Below, in pieces: positions 1 to 8,512 of a stretch of 64,000 nt of DNA. The stretch is taken from contig NZ_JABJXT010000006.1 of the NCBI RefSeq assembly GCF_013155295.1, forward strand, positions 124,001 through 188,000, written 5' to 3'. A program made the position numbers and the translations under genes. The notes below the pieces were generated by a model. That model was not told where the DNA came from, searched no databases, and was given only the letters and a program-made list of their open reading frames with translations. Position 1 is the stretch's first letter. Each line of letters begins with the position of its first letter. This stretch comes from Pseudogemmobacter hezensis (lineage in GTDB: Bacteria; Pseudomonadota; Alphaproteobacteria; Rhodobacterales; Rhodobacteraceae).

Positions 1-124
1 CGCCCAGCGGGTCGAGATAGCCGTCGTCTTCGGCGATCCCCTCCATCGCGGCAAGCCATTCTGCCCCGGGACGCGACGCGAGGGCGTCGGATGGCGCGGG
101 ACAGGGGGCAGTAGGGCTGGACAT
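1..124 (-). CDS. N-terminal part of an unidentified protein, cut by window edge
   Basis: Reading leftwards from an ATG at 122-124 gives 41 codons that stay open to the window edge. The start has a good ribosome binding site (AGGA about seven bases upstream on the minus strand). The visible protein is an Ala/Pro-rich lead followed by GAEWLAAMEGIAEDDGY. From memory, this stretch resembles a small Rhodobacteraceae family often labelled phosphoadenosine phosphosulfate reductase, but too little is visible for a functional call. It is separated from gcdH by a 667-base gap. Confidence 0.55.
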   Translation of the reverse strand, partial: MSSPTAPCPAPSDALASRPGAEWLAAMEGIAEDDGYLDPLG

Positions 125-791
125 TTTTCTTCCTGTGTCTTGCTGTTGGGCTACGGCCTGAACATTTACGATACCAAAACTTACGTTCCGGACCCGGTAA
201 GCAAGCGATAGCTGACGGGCCTGGGGGCGCGCTGCGCCAGAGTGGGAAATGCGGCCAAAACCGATGGCCAGAACAGAAAGCCCGGTCACTCTTGCTGCAA
301 ACCGGTTAACATCAGGCTAACCGTGGAGCAGTCATTCCGCAAAAGGAAACGGGGCCCATCCGGTTACAAAGGCGTGAGACCGCAGGGATGTCAGGCCAGA
401 GAGAGATATCGGATGCCTTTCCCCTGCAGACAAGCCTGTGGCGGCCCCGCAGGCGGGTAATGTTCAGAAAAATTTTGTTTCCGAAATGGCAATTCTGCCG
501 ATGCGTTTCCCGGCTGGGGCGCGGTCGGCTGGGGCGCGGTCGGCAGATGCGGGGCACGCAGAGCGGGCCGTGGGAAAGCTGTTGGGGGCGGCTTGTTGGG
601 GGCAGGCCGGGTGCAGGTTGGGGCGCGGGGTCAGAACGGGGCGCGACCAGTCGGCCCGCCCCGTTGATGATGAAATACCCACTGTAACTCTGTGGCCCCT
701 CAGCCTGGGCCCTTGGTCTGGCCGCCCGGGGACGCCCCCGATTGCCCCGGGCCAACTGCGGCTGCGGGGCAAGGCAGGTGTTGCGACTGGC
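125..791. other. Gene-free stretch between the edge gene and gcdH
   Basis: No convincing gene is seen here. Open frames crossing it are low-complexity, Arg/Pro-rich and lack ribosome binding sites. A perfect 15-bp tandem duplication (CGGCTGGGGCGCGGT, twice) lies at 511-540, followed by G-rich sequence to about 650. The left end should hold the promoter of the edge gene and the right end the transcript end of gcdH, but no clear hairpin was found. Confidence 0.5.
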
Positions 792-2012
792 TCAGAAGAA
801 CGCCTGCAGCCCGGTGATCGCACGGCCAAGGATCAGCGCGTGGATGTCATGCGTGCCCTCATAGGTATTCACGGTTTCCAGGTTGACCATGTGACGGATG
901 ACCTGGAATTCCTCAGAAATCCCGTTGCCGCCATGCATGTCACGCGCCCAGCGGGCCGCCTCCAGCGCTTTGCCGCAGTTGTTGCGCTTGATCAGCGAGA
1001 TCATCTCGGGCGCGGCATTGGCCTCGTCCATCAGACGCCCGACCCGCAGCGAGGCCTGCAGGCCAAGGCTGATCTCGGTCAGCATATTCGCCAGTTTCAG
1101 CTGGTAAAGCTGGGTCTGGGCGATGGGCTTCTGGAACTGCTTGCGGTCAAGGCCATATTGGCGCGAGGCATGCAGGCAGAACTCGGCTGCGCCCAGCACG
1201 CCCCAGGAAATGCCATAGCGTGCGCGGTTAAGACAGCCGAACGGGCCCTTCAGCCCCTCGACATGGGGAAGCAGAGCATCCTCGCCGACCTCGACCTGAT
1301 CCATCACGATCTCGCCGGTGATCGAGGCGCGCAGGCTGATCTTGCCGCCGACTTTCGGGGCAGACAGGCCCTTGGTGCCCTTGTCCAGAACGAAGCCGCG
1401 GATCTTGCCGCCATGGGCCTCAGACTTCGCCCAGACGATGAAGACATCGGCGATGGGCGCGTTCGAGATCCACATCTTGGACCCATGCAGCACATAGCCA
1501 TTGGCGGTTTTCTTCGCGGTGGTTTTCATGCCGGCGGGGTCAGAGCCCGCATCCGGCTCGGTCAGGCCAAAGCAACCGATCCACTCGCCCGAGGCCAGTT
1601 TCGGCAGGTATTTCTTGCGCTGCTCTTCCGAGCCATAGGCATAGATCGGATACATCACGAGGGAAGACTGCACCGACATCATGCTGCGATAGCCGGAATC
1701 GACGCGTTCAACTTCACGCGCGATCAGCCCGTAAGAGACATAGGACGCGCCCAGGCCGCCATATTCCTCGGGGACCGTCACGCCCAGCAGGCCCATCTCG
1801 CCCATTTCGCGGAAGATCGACGGATCGGTTTCCTCATTGCGGAAGGCCTCGATCACGCGGGGTTGCAGCTTTTCCTGCGCATAGGCGCGGGCGGCGTCAC
1901 GGATGGCGCGCTCTTCCTCGGACAGCTGATCGTCCAGGCGGAAGGCATCCTCCCAGTCGAAGCGTGACAGATCGGGGGCGTCTTTGGCTTTCAGTTTCGG
2001 GCGGTCTGACAT
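792..2012 (-). CDS. gcdH: Glutaryl-CoA dehydrogenase (acyl-CoA dehydrogenase family)
   Basis: Predicted FAD enzyme that oxidises and decarboxylates glutaryl-CoA to crotonyl-CoA in lysine, tryptophan and glutarate breakdown. The 406-residue product has the acyl-CoA dehydrogenase order: N-terminal helical domain, middle beta domain with [14 protein letters not shown]-terminal helical domain. The C-terminal [19 protein letters not shown] is the glutaryl-CoA dehydrogenase signature and carries the catalytic glutamate near residue 385. The start is set at MSDRPKLK because AGAGGAC lies eight bases before it; a start ten codons upstream exists but lacks a site. A LysR gene is divergent, a common arrangement for gcdH, and probably controls it. 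Substrate is inferred from the signature and the neighbour. Confidence 0.9.
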   Translation of the reverse strand: MSDRPKLKAKDAPDLSRFDWEDAFRLDDQLSEEERAIRDAARAYAQEKLQPRVIEAFRNEETDPSIFREMGEMGLLGVTVPEEYGGLGASYVSYGLIAREVERVDSGYRSMMSVQSSLVMYPIYAYGSEEQRKKYLPKLASGEWIGCFGLTEPDAGSDPAGMKTTAKKTANGYVLHGSKMWISNAPIADVFIVWAKSEAHGGKIRGFVLDKGTKGLSAPKVGGKISLRASITGEIVMDQVEVGEDALLPHVEGLKGPFGCLNRARYGISWGVLGAAEFCLHASRQYGLDRKQFQKPIAQTQLYQLKLANMLTEISLGLQASLRVGRLMDEANAAPEMISLIKRNNCGKALEAARWARDMHGGNGISEEFQVIRHMVNLETVNTYEGTHDIHALILGRAITGLQAFF

Positions 2013-2105
2013 CGGTCTGTCCTCTGGATGACTTTGCGCCATATTGCATGGAACAGGGGGAAAGGGGTATCGAAACTACGTCACTGGTTCATGAGGAAAA
2101 CTCAT

Positions 2106-3029
2106 ATGCTGCCGCGCCGCTATCTGCCCTCGGTCGCCTCGCTTACCGCGCTTGAGGCGCTGGAGCGGCTGGGCACCGCCTCGGCCGCGGCCACTGAACT
2201 GTCACTGACGCAAGGGGCGGTCTCGCGCCAGATCCAGATGCTGGAGGGGCAGCTGGGGGTGCAGTTGGTCACCCGCGAGCGTCAGCGCCTGATCCTGACG
2301 CCTGCGGCGCGGGACTATGTGGCCGAGGTGCGCCGCGCGATGAAGATCCTCTCAGATGCCTCGCTGACGCTGCGCGCCAATCCATCGGGCGGCACGCTGC
2401 ATCTGGCGATCCTGCCGGCCTTCGGCATGCACTGGCTGGCGCCGCGTCTGGCGGGCTTTGCGGCGCAGCATCCCGAGGTGACGATCAATCTTTCAACCAG
2501 GCTGCGCCCCTTTGAATTTGACGGCACCAGCTTTGACGCGGCCATTCATTACGGTCGCGAGGATTGGCCGGGCGTCAGCTATCTGCGGCTGATGGAGGAA
2601 GAGGTCCTGCCACTGGCCTCGCCCGCATTGATTGGTGCGGCGCTGGGGGGGAAGACACCCGGCGAGGCGTCAGACCTGCTGGCGCTGCCTTTGCTGCAGC
2701 TGGAGGGCCGGATGGGCGACTGGGGGCGCTGGTTCGCGCATCACGGTCTGCCTGGCCAGCGCCCGCCTGCGATGCTGTTTGACCAGTTCGCCACCATGGC
2801 CCAGGCGGCGGTGCATGGGATGGGGGTGGCTTTGTTGCCGACCTTCCTTGCCCAGGCGGATCTGGCGGCGGGGCGGCTGGTGCCGGTTTACGGCGACCCG
2901 GTCGCGGCGGCGGGGGCCTATTACCTGGTGCAGCCAGCGGGCCGGGCCGAGCGTGCGCCGCTGGCCTCCTTCCGCCGCTGGCTGATCCGGCAGGGCGGCG
3001 TGCCGGGGGCGCAACAGCCGGGCGGTTGA
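2106..3029 (+). CDS. LysR-family transcriptional regulator (GcvA-like), likely regulator of gcdH
   Basis: A 307-residue LysR-type regulator. The N-terminal winged helix includes AAATELSLTQGAVSRQIQMLE (about residues 28-48), followed by a linker helix and a periplasmic-binding-like effector domain (about 90-295). The effector domain has the GcvA-group look (PAFGMHWLAPRL, then HYGREDWPG). The start at 2106 is chosen because the upstream in-frame ATG at 2091 provides AGGAAAA as the ribosome binding site for 2106. It is divergent from gcdH across about 93 bases, so the shared gap should contain its operator. Control of gcdH is inferred from this arrangement only. The last residues (PGAQQPGG) are low complexity and probably disordered. 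Confidence 0.87.
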   Translation: MLPRRYLPSVASLTALEALERLGTASAAATELSLTQGAVSRQIQMLEGQLGVQLVTRERQRLILTPAARDYVAEVRRAMKILSDASLTLRANPSGGTLHLAILPAFGMHWLAPRLAGFAAQHPEVTINLSTRLRPFEFDGTSFDAAIHYGREDWPGVSYLRLMEEEVLPLASPALIGAALGGKTPGEASDLLALPLLQLEGRMGDWGRWFAHHGLPGQRPPAMLFDQFATMAQAAVHGMGVALLPTFLAQADLAAGRLVPVYGDPVAAAGAYYLVQPAGRAERAPLASFRRWLIRQGGVPGAQQPGG

Positions 3030-3289
3030 GCATCTGCGCCGGGCCTTTGGTCGGGGGGCAGGTAACGGGCGCGACAGAAGAAAACGGATCAAAGCAGAGG
3101 AAATCTGCTTTGCCAAAGAGCCTGTTATCATCTGTCAGACGGAACCCCGCTTCGCCTTTGGCATTGTTATCGCATAGCAGCACGCTTCGTGTGCAGGTTT
3201 GAGCAGACAAAGCCGCGATTCCCCCGCGATTCCCCGATGGGGTGGTTCAGGGATGGGTCCCGAACCCTCGTGGCATAAGAGGAAGCCAG

Positions 3290-5221
3290 ATGCGCAAGAT
3301 ACTCATATCCACGACCGCACTTTCAGTGGCGCTGAGCTCGTTCCACACTTTGCCAGCGCTGGCACAGGATCAGAGCGCGGATCCCGCAGTGATCGAGGCC
3401 CAGACCGAGACTGAGACCGAGGCGGAAGCCCAAGCCGCAGCTGAGGCAGAAGCCCAGGCTGCGGCAGAGGCTCAGGCGGCCGCAGAGGCTCAGGCAGCGG
3501 CAGAGGCCCAGGCCGCAGCTGAGGCTCAGGCTGCGGCAGAAGCCCAGGCAGCGACAGAGGCTCAGGCGGCGGCAGAGGCGCAGGCTGCGGCAGAGGCTCA
3601 GGCGGCGGCAGAAGCCCAGGCAGCGGCAGAAGCTCAGGCAGCGGCAGCGGCTCAGGCTGCGGCAGAGGCCCAGGCTGCGGCAGAGGCTCAGGCAGCGGCA
3701 GAGGCCCAGGCTGCGGCAGAGGCGCAGGCAGCGGCAGAAGCCCAGGCTGCGGCAGAAGCTCAGGCTGCGGCAGAGGCTCAGGCGGCGGCAGAAGCCCAGG
3801 CAGCGGCAGAGGCTCAGGCTGCGACAGAGGCACAGGCTGCGACAGAGGCACAGGCTGCGGCAGAGGCCCAGGCGGCGGCAGAGGCCCAGGCGGCGACAGA
3901 GGCACAGGCTGCGGCGGAGGCTCAGGCAGAGGCAGAGGCTGTAGCTGAACAGCCTGCACCCGCCGAGCCGACCGCCGAAGAGATTGAGAATGCGATAGAT
4001 GCGCCGGTCCCAGAGGTGGGCGCAGTTGATAGCCTGGCCGATATCCTGGCCGTGCCAGAGACAGCGGATAATGCGGCTGAGGCGGTGCTGGGCGCCGCCC
4101 CGGTTGCAGCCGCCGCCAGCCTGCTGGGGCGCACGCAAACGCCGGAAGATGCGGCCTCGGCAGATGGCAGCGCGGCGGCCTCACAGCCTGAAGTTACACC
4201 CGAGGCCCTGCTTGCCCCGGTCTCGGTCACCGAGGCACTGATTACCGAAGAAAATGCCCGCACCTCGGCGGATGAGTTCTCGGCAGCGCCGGTCATGGTC
4301 GGCAAGGACAAGAAATCCGGCCTCTCGGATCTGGAAAAGGTCGGCCTTCTGGCGCTGGGGGCGCTGGCGGTCGGCACCGTGATCAACAGCGGCAAGGCCG
4401 ATCAGCGCAAGGTGGTGACCAATTCGGGCGACCGGGTGGTGGTTGAAAACGCCGATGGCTCTTATGTGGTCTATAAGGATGATGACGCGGTATTGCGTCG
4501 CCCCGGCGTCCAGACCCAGACCGAGAACTTCGCCGATGGCTCGACCCGCACGGCGGTGCGCCGTGCCGATGGCACAGAGGTGGTGACGATCCGCGACGCC
4601 TCGGGGCGGGTTCTGCGCCGCGCGGCCTATGACCAATATGGCCAGGAGGTGCTGCTGATTGACGATCTGGCACCCGAACAGCCGATCATCGTGACCCAGC
4701 TGCCAAAGCCGCGCCCTGACCGGGTGGTGATCTCGACCGCCGATCAGAATGCGGCGCTGAAGGCCGAAATGGCCGCGCTTGAGGCCGAGCAGATCGGCCG
4801 CCGCTTCAGCCTGCGCCAGATCCGTGAGATCCCGCAGGTGCGCGCGCTGGCCGCCACGGTCGAGGTGGACAGCATCACCTTTGACACCGGCTCTTCGGTG
4901 ATCAACGCGACCGAGGCCCGCAAGCTGGCGGATCTGGGGCGGCTGATGCAGACCCTGCTGGCCTCTAACCCGCGCCATGTGTTCCTGATCGAGGGGCATA
5001 CGGATGCGGTCGGCTCGGCCAGCTCGAACCTTCTGCTGTCGGATCGGCGGGCGGAAAGCCTTGCGCTGGCGCTGACCGAGTATTTCGGCATCCCGCCGGA
5101 AAACCTGGTGGTGCAGGGCTACGGCGAGGCAGAGCTGAAGATCCCGACCGAGGCCGCCGAGCGCGCCAACCGCCGGGTTCTGGTGCGGCTGATCACGCCT
5201 CTGCTGCGCACCGCAGGCTGA
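3290..5221 (+). CDS. OmpA-family outer-membrane protein with long Ala-Glu-Gln hexad repeat
   Basis: A 643-residue envelope protein. It starts with a signal peptide (MRKILISTTALSVALSS... ending ALAQ), then a repeat of the hexad AEAQAA at about residues 41-215. A Pro/Ala/Glu-rich acidic linker follows, then a short hydrophobic segment (VGLLALGALAVGTVI, about 350-365) after DKKSGLSDLEK. A Gly/Val-rich region leads to a C-terminal OmpA/MotB peptidoglycan-binding domain from about 525 (SITFDTGSSVINATEARKL, then IEGHTDAVGS and NRRVLVRLI). The OmpA domain predicts non-covalent binding to peptidoglycan. The repeat should form a long alpha-helical spacer or coiled coil; that role is inference. The start has AGAGGAAG upstream and is preferred over an in-frame GTG-type start at 3242. 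It stands alone, with a weak stem-loop at 5257-5287. Confidence 0.85.
   Translation: MRKILISTTALSVALSSFHTLPALAQDQSADPAVIEAQTETETEAEAQAAAEAEAQAAAEAQAAAEAQAAAEAQAAAEAQAAAEAQAATEAQAAAEAQAAAEAQAAAEAQAAAEAQAAAAAQAAAEAQAAAEAQAAAEAQAAAEAQAAAEAQAAAEAQAAAEAQAAAEAQAAAEAQAATEAQAATEAQAAAEAQAAAEAQAATEAQAAAEAQAEAEAVAEQPAPAEPTAEEIENAIDAPVPEVGAVDSLADILAVPETADNAAEAVLGAAPVAAAASLLGRTQTPEDAASADGSAAASQPEVTPEALLAPVSVTEALITEENARTSADEFSAAPVMVGKDKKSGLSDLEKVGLLALGALAVGTVINSGKADQRKVVTNSGDRVVVENADGSYVVYKDDDAVLRRPGVQTQTENFADGSTRTAVRRADGTEVVTIRDASGRVLRRAAYDQYGQEVLLIDDLAPEQPIIVTQLPKPRPDRVVISTADQNAALKAEMAALEAEQIGRRFSLRQIREIPQVRALAATVEVDSITFDTGSSVINATEARKLADLGRLMQTLLASNPRHVFLIEGHTDAVGSASSNLLLSDRRAESLALALTEYFGIPPENLVVQGYGEAELKIPTEAAERANRRVLVRLITPLLRTAG
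3413..3936 (+). repeat. 18-bp in-frame tandem repeat (about 27 units) inside the OmpA-family gene
   Basis: Direct tandem repeat with consensus GCAGAGGCTCAGGCAGCG, coding for AEAQAA. Units differ mainly at third positions (GCG/GCA/GCC/GCT, GAA/GAG) and at an occasional Ala to Thr change (GCA to ACA), so the array has diverged under coding constraint. It stays open in several frames, which creates false Cys/Leu/Arg-rich and Pro/Leu-rich reading frames on the other strand. Copy number is a count by eye. Confidence 0.93.
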
Positions 5222-5256
5222 GGCTGGGGGACGGCGAGGGACGTGGAAGCCTTGTC

Positions 5257-5287
5257 GCGGACGTCGGGCCCCAGGCCGGACGTCCGC
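5257..5287 (+). terminator. Weak stem-loop after the OmpA-family gene
   Basis: GCGGACGT at 5257-5264 pairs with ACGTCCGC at 5280-5287, with a GGCC/GGCC inner pairing in the loop. There is no T-tract, so a termination role is only suggested by its place 35 bases after the stop codon. Confidence 0.3.
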
Positions 5288-5496
5288 CTTGCTTCGCCTG
5301 GCTTATGCCAGCTGTTCGATCCCGGCGGTGCCGGGGAACGCAAGCAGCTGAGGCCGGGCAGGAGAGCGCCATTGGTTTCAAAGAGGCCCGCCACCCGGCG
5401 TTGTTGTAAAAGTCCGCGGGGCGTCGGATTCACACCTGGAACCCATGGGCTTAAGTTTCTTGTATGGGCAAGCCTGCGCCCTCACGCTAAGGCACA

Positions 5497-5631
5497 ATGA
5501 ACTGGAAGCCCTGCAATGACGCTCTGCGGCAGCGCGGGCCACTGCTGACCTGGCTGGACAAGGACATGATGTGGGTCGCGCCGAAGGCTGGCGCTGCCCG
5601 AGGCCAGGGCGCAATGCAGGATCCACGGTGA
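5497..5631 (+). pseudogene. N-terminal fragment of an IS5-type transposase
   Basis: The 44-codon frame begins NWKPCNDALRQRGPLLTWLDKDMMW, which matches in style the conserved start of alphaproteobacterial IS5-group transposases (NW..YN.AL..RGSL..W.D..M.W). The frame then degenerates and stops, and no DDE catalytic core follows, so this is a dead remnant. No inverted repeats were found at either side. It lies at the left edge of the prophage debris. Confidence 0.5.
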
Positions 5632-5841
5632 AGACAGGACCCGCTGCTGGGCCATGATATCGCGGTGGCGAATGAGATGGTCGGCAACATGGCCGGCCTG
5701 GTTCTCGGGGCTGAGGTTTGGGAACTGACCGTGACCGATCCTGTCGGGCCGGTGGTGCTGCCATTGGCGCCGGTTGCCGGGCTTGTCTGGGTGAATGGCG
5801 ATGATGATGTGTCGGGGTTTATTCTGAGGGTGCCGTTTTAA
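5632..5841 (+). other. Unrecognised open stretch, possible fragment of a phage structural gene
   Basis: Continues in the same frame directly after the stop of the transposase fragment, with no start codon of its own near the beginning. The 69-codon product (containing GHDIAVANEMVGNMAGLVLG and VVLPLAPVAGLVWVNGDDD) has protein-like composition and ends naturally at TAA. It looks like the tail of a larger gene cut by the transposase junction. The family was not recognised; phage origin is inferred from neighbours only. Confidence 0.3.
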
Positions 5842-5956
5842 GGTGCTCTATCATCCGGTCGATCACAGCGTCAGGATCGAGGCCAGCGAGGGTGCCGACG
5901 GTTGTGAGGTCGTCGCTGGGTGTCGTCAGATAGCGCCGTGCTTCCTTGCACCGCAT
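5819..5956 (-). CDS. Small phage-type protein, 45 residues
   Basis: Starts MRCKEARRYLTT and runs through AGLDPDAVIDRMIEHL to a TAA. The pattern of a short N-terminal helix followed by 'AGLDPDAVI.R' resembles small proteins encoded near HNH and terminase genes in alphaproteobacterial prophages. The role is unknown. It lies downstream of the HNH gene on the same strand with about 115 bases between them. No strong ribosome binding site is seen, so it may be a remnant. Confidence 0.4.
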   Translation of the reverse strand: MRCKEARRYLTTPSDDLTTVGTLAGLDPDAVIDRMIEHLKTAPSE

Positions 5957-6072
5957 GGTGCGCTGCACAGGGGCGCGGCTTCCATCGCTACCCGGACCTA
6001 AAAGAGCCTCATCGACGGCCCGGAGGGGACTTTCTGCCAGAGGTTACGGCACGGATCGATCCTGCTTCGCGC

Positions 6073-6417
6073 TCAAACACTTGCAGCGCGCTTCTCACGC
6101 TGTTTGTGCCGGTTGTGGCAAGACTGGCAAAGCGGTTGCCAGTTGAAGCGATCCCAGAAGAGCGCAAGGTCGCCTCGATGCGTCCTGATATGATCGACCA
6201 CGCTCGCGGGCGCACCACAGCACGCACAGATCGGGTGGGCTGCGAGGAACTCGGCGCGCATTTTCGGCCATTCTGACGTATAATCGCGCGCGCGAACTGA
6301 AGGTCTCGTCGCGTCATGGCGGCGGTTCCTGGCGCGGGTGCTGGCGATCTGGCAGCTACAGCGCGCACCATGAGGCACAACGCGGCCACAGGTGCAGATA
6401 TGGGGCGGGCGCGGCAT
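6073..6417 (-). CDS. HNH endonuclease, phage type
   Basis: A 114-residue protein with an N-terminal Cys/His cluster (CTCGRVV, ARCSC) and an HNH core: CACCGAPASVVDHIRTHRGD followed by WQPLCQSCHNRHK. The CxxC pairs and the DH/NRH residues are those of the HNH zinc-stabilised nuclease fold. Such genes sit next to terminase genes in tailed phages and assist DNA packaging. Its ATG overlaps the upstream stop codon (TAATG), so it is translationally coupled to the preceding phage frame. It appears intact although the surrounding prophage is decayed. Confidence 0.72.
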   Translation of the reverse strand: MPRPPHICTCGRVVPHGARCSCQIASTRARNRRHDATRPSVRARDYTSEWPKMRAEFLAAHPICACCGAPASVVDHIRTHRGDLALFWDRFNWQPLCQSCHNRHKQREKRAASV

Positions 6418-6596
6418 TACCGCATCGACCGGAGCCGTGCGAGACCGTCACGATCGAAGTCAGGATCGAGGCCAGCGGCGACATTTGCCTGGCGTTGTTC
6501 CTTCGTCGGCCCGGAGCGCTTCGGCTCGGGATTGCCGCTCATAGCAGTCAGCTTTTTGACATGACCGAGCACAGCGAGATTGATCTCGGCGGGCGT
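6417..6596 (-). pseudogene. C-terminal part of a small phage protein fused in frame to broken integrase
   Basis: The segment from TPAEINLAVLGHVKKL to GLDPDFDRDGLARLRSMR looks like a complete or nearly complete small phage protein of the kind encoded just before HNH genes. It has no start codon of its own and is continuous in frame with integrase sequence. The natural start was probably lost in a deletion that joined the integrase gene to this late-region gene. Confidence 0.5.
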
Positions 6597-6605
6597 CGAG
6601 GCCCA

Positions 6606-7803
6606 GGTCTCGACAGGTGCCCATCGTTTCGCTGCGACAGATTCAGGGGGCTCATGGACGCGACCGAACTCGTCGGCTTTTGGTTCATAGCCGCGACACG
6701 CCTTTAGAACGACCACGGCTTCCTCGGCGGTATAGCCTCGCTCGCGGTTCCTGATCCGCTTTGGCGCGGCCTGGCGCACTGTCTCAGCGATGTTTTCGGC
6801 CAGTCTCTCTTCGTCATGCGCCCATTTGAAAAAGGGACCGGACATTCGAGCGATAAGCGTCATTGACCGTCTTTGCGGACAGGCTGGGCAAGAGGCTGTC
6901 GCGCCAAGCGAGGAGGTCTTTCTTCGTGACCTTGCGGGCGTCATTGTGCCTGAGGAAGGCGCGGAGGTTGGCGACCACCTGCTTTTGACGCTTGCCAGCG
7001 TCCTTCATAAATCCAGCTTGTATCCTCGCCCGTATATAGTCGTCTGACAGTTTTGTCAGGTTGACCGGATCAGCGGCATGTTCTGGAGCTGGCTGTCTGA
7101 CGATCGGATCGGTCGGCTGGCAGCGATAATTGCCGCTGTCGCGCTCGATCGTGCGTTCCCGCGCCTCGATCTCGGCGCGCATCATCTGCTTTGCAGGACA
7201 GTGCGCTCAGCAGATCCGCGCTCTGCGCTCAGGTGCAGCCGGTCGAGACAGGCGTCGATGTCGTGCTGCGCCTGGTGCGTTTCGCTGGCTATCAGATAGC
7301 GTTTCAGGGCTGCGAGACGTGCAGCTCGCGCCTCATGGTCGATTGTCGCAGCATCCTTTTTCACGAGGAAATCGACCGAGGCGTCGAGGATAGTCAGGGG
7401 GGCTGACGTATCGACCGCACCAGATTGCACCATGGCGATCAGCTTCGCCCTTTCCGCCTCGTTCTCTTCGTCGGTCGGATAGGCTGGCTCGTGCAACCTC
7501 GTCGGCTTCGATCGCAGCCGTGTATCGTTGCCAGACAGCGCGACCGAAGTCGGCGGTCGTGATCGGAGAGCGAGGCCCGACATCGCTCGGCTTGTCGCCG
7601 TAAAGCTGGCGCTCGGCGCGCTCGATCTCGTCGAGCATGGCAGCGACCGCGCGGGGAAGACGCCTCTCAGCTTCGCGCTGATCGGCTCCAAGAGCCTTCG
7701 TCAGCTCTTTCTTTCCGATGATCGCTTGCAGCGGCTGCGGCACCACGATTCTTGCGCAGTAGCGCTTACGCTTGAAGTAGAGATACTTCGACTTGCCAGA
7801 CAT
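6606..7803 (-). pseudogene. Tyrosine recombinase/integrase, broken by three frameshifts and a C-terminal deletion
   Basis: The N-terminus MSGKSKYLYFKRKRYCARI with QREAERRL is typical of tRNA-targeting phage integrases of this order (N-terminal arm-binding domain). Reading must jump frame near 7493, near 7190 and near 6840 to keep similarity: DEENEAERAKL, then the core-binding part LTKLSDDYIRARIQAGF and SAKTVNDAYRSNVRS, then KWAHDEERLAENIAE and YTAEEAVVVLKA. It breaks off at AAKRWAP, just before the catalytic domain, so the R-H-R-Y residues are missing. It starts 93 bases from the 3' end of tRNA-Val, as expected for an element integrated there. Not functional. Confidence 0.82.
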
Positions 7804-7896
7804 GATCCCGCATCCGTTTTGGGGTCGGTTTTGGGGTCACGTAATGGGGCAAAACCCAGCAATAAAAGGGTTTTCTTTGCGATTAATGGCTTGGGA

Positions 7897-7972
<76 letters not shown>

Positions 7973-8512
7973 GCCCTCAGACAGCCCTAGCAAGCCATGC
8001 CGCCCGAGGCAAGGGCCGGTGACGCATTCTCTGAAGTTTGTGGACACTGTTTTACAGCCGCAGCTGACATTGGCCTCGCATGTTCTTCGACTGCCATTTC
8101 TAAGGTTGCTATCCATTGAATGTGATCCCGTTCGGGGCATCACAGGAGGATTGGAGTTCCTTCTGAAAAACAGTCGGTTCCGGCTGGTGGAATGCGGTTG
8201 TTTGCCCCAATGAAATGCTATGATGCCGCTGCAGCGCAGCCCCGCGCCAGCACTGATAATGGGCTGTCTGATCAGCAAGATGCACGGGCACGACGGGGTG
8301 CCGCGGCTGTTTCTGTCCCGGTGGATCTGCGGTGATGTCTGGCCCATCCCGGAAACGATCTGCCATTTGCCCGGTCTGTCGGGCCAGGATGTGGGCATAT
8401 GTTACAATAACCCGTCATCAATGAAGGGAAATCCGCCGCCTGAGCACCTTTTGCCCCCTGTTTCCCGCAAAGGCCTTCCGGTAAAACCAGCGCGTTCGGT
8501 GCAGGAGTGTCT
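7973..8512. other. Gene-free stretch between tRNA-Val and mgtE
   Basis: No supported gene. Open frames here lack ribosome binding sites, and one reads through the tRNA. The DNA between 8030 and 8220 is less GC-rich than the core genes, which may mean further mobile-element debris, but nothing could be identified. The right end should hold the mgtE promoter and leader; no magnesium riboswitch was recognised. Confidence 0.4.

Noticed and set aside
438-1967. A 509-codon plus-strand frame
   Set aside because: It lies mostly antisense to gcdH, whose product has clear motifs; its own product is His/Gln/Arg-rich with no family look. It is a GC-bias shadow.
3413-3936. The regular repeat as a possible CRISPR array
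   Set aside because: Units are contiguous without unique spacers and follow coding phase, so it is an in-frame protein repeat.
3303-4184. Minus-strand frames of Pro/Leu and Cys/Leu/Arg repeats opposite the OmpA-family gene
   Set aside because: They are the reverse reading of the 18-bp repeat; no start signal or folded domain.
8019-8213. A 64-codon frame and TGTGGACACTG at 8040 as a possible IS end
   Set aside because: No matching inverted repeat and no transposase sequence could be found.
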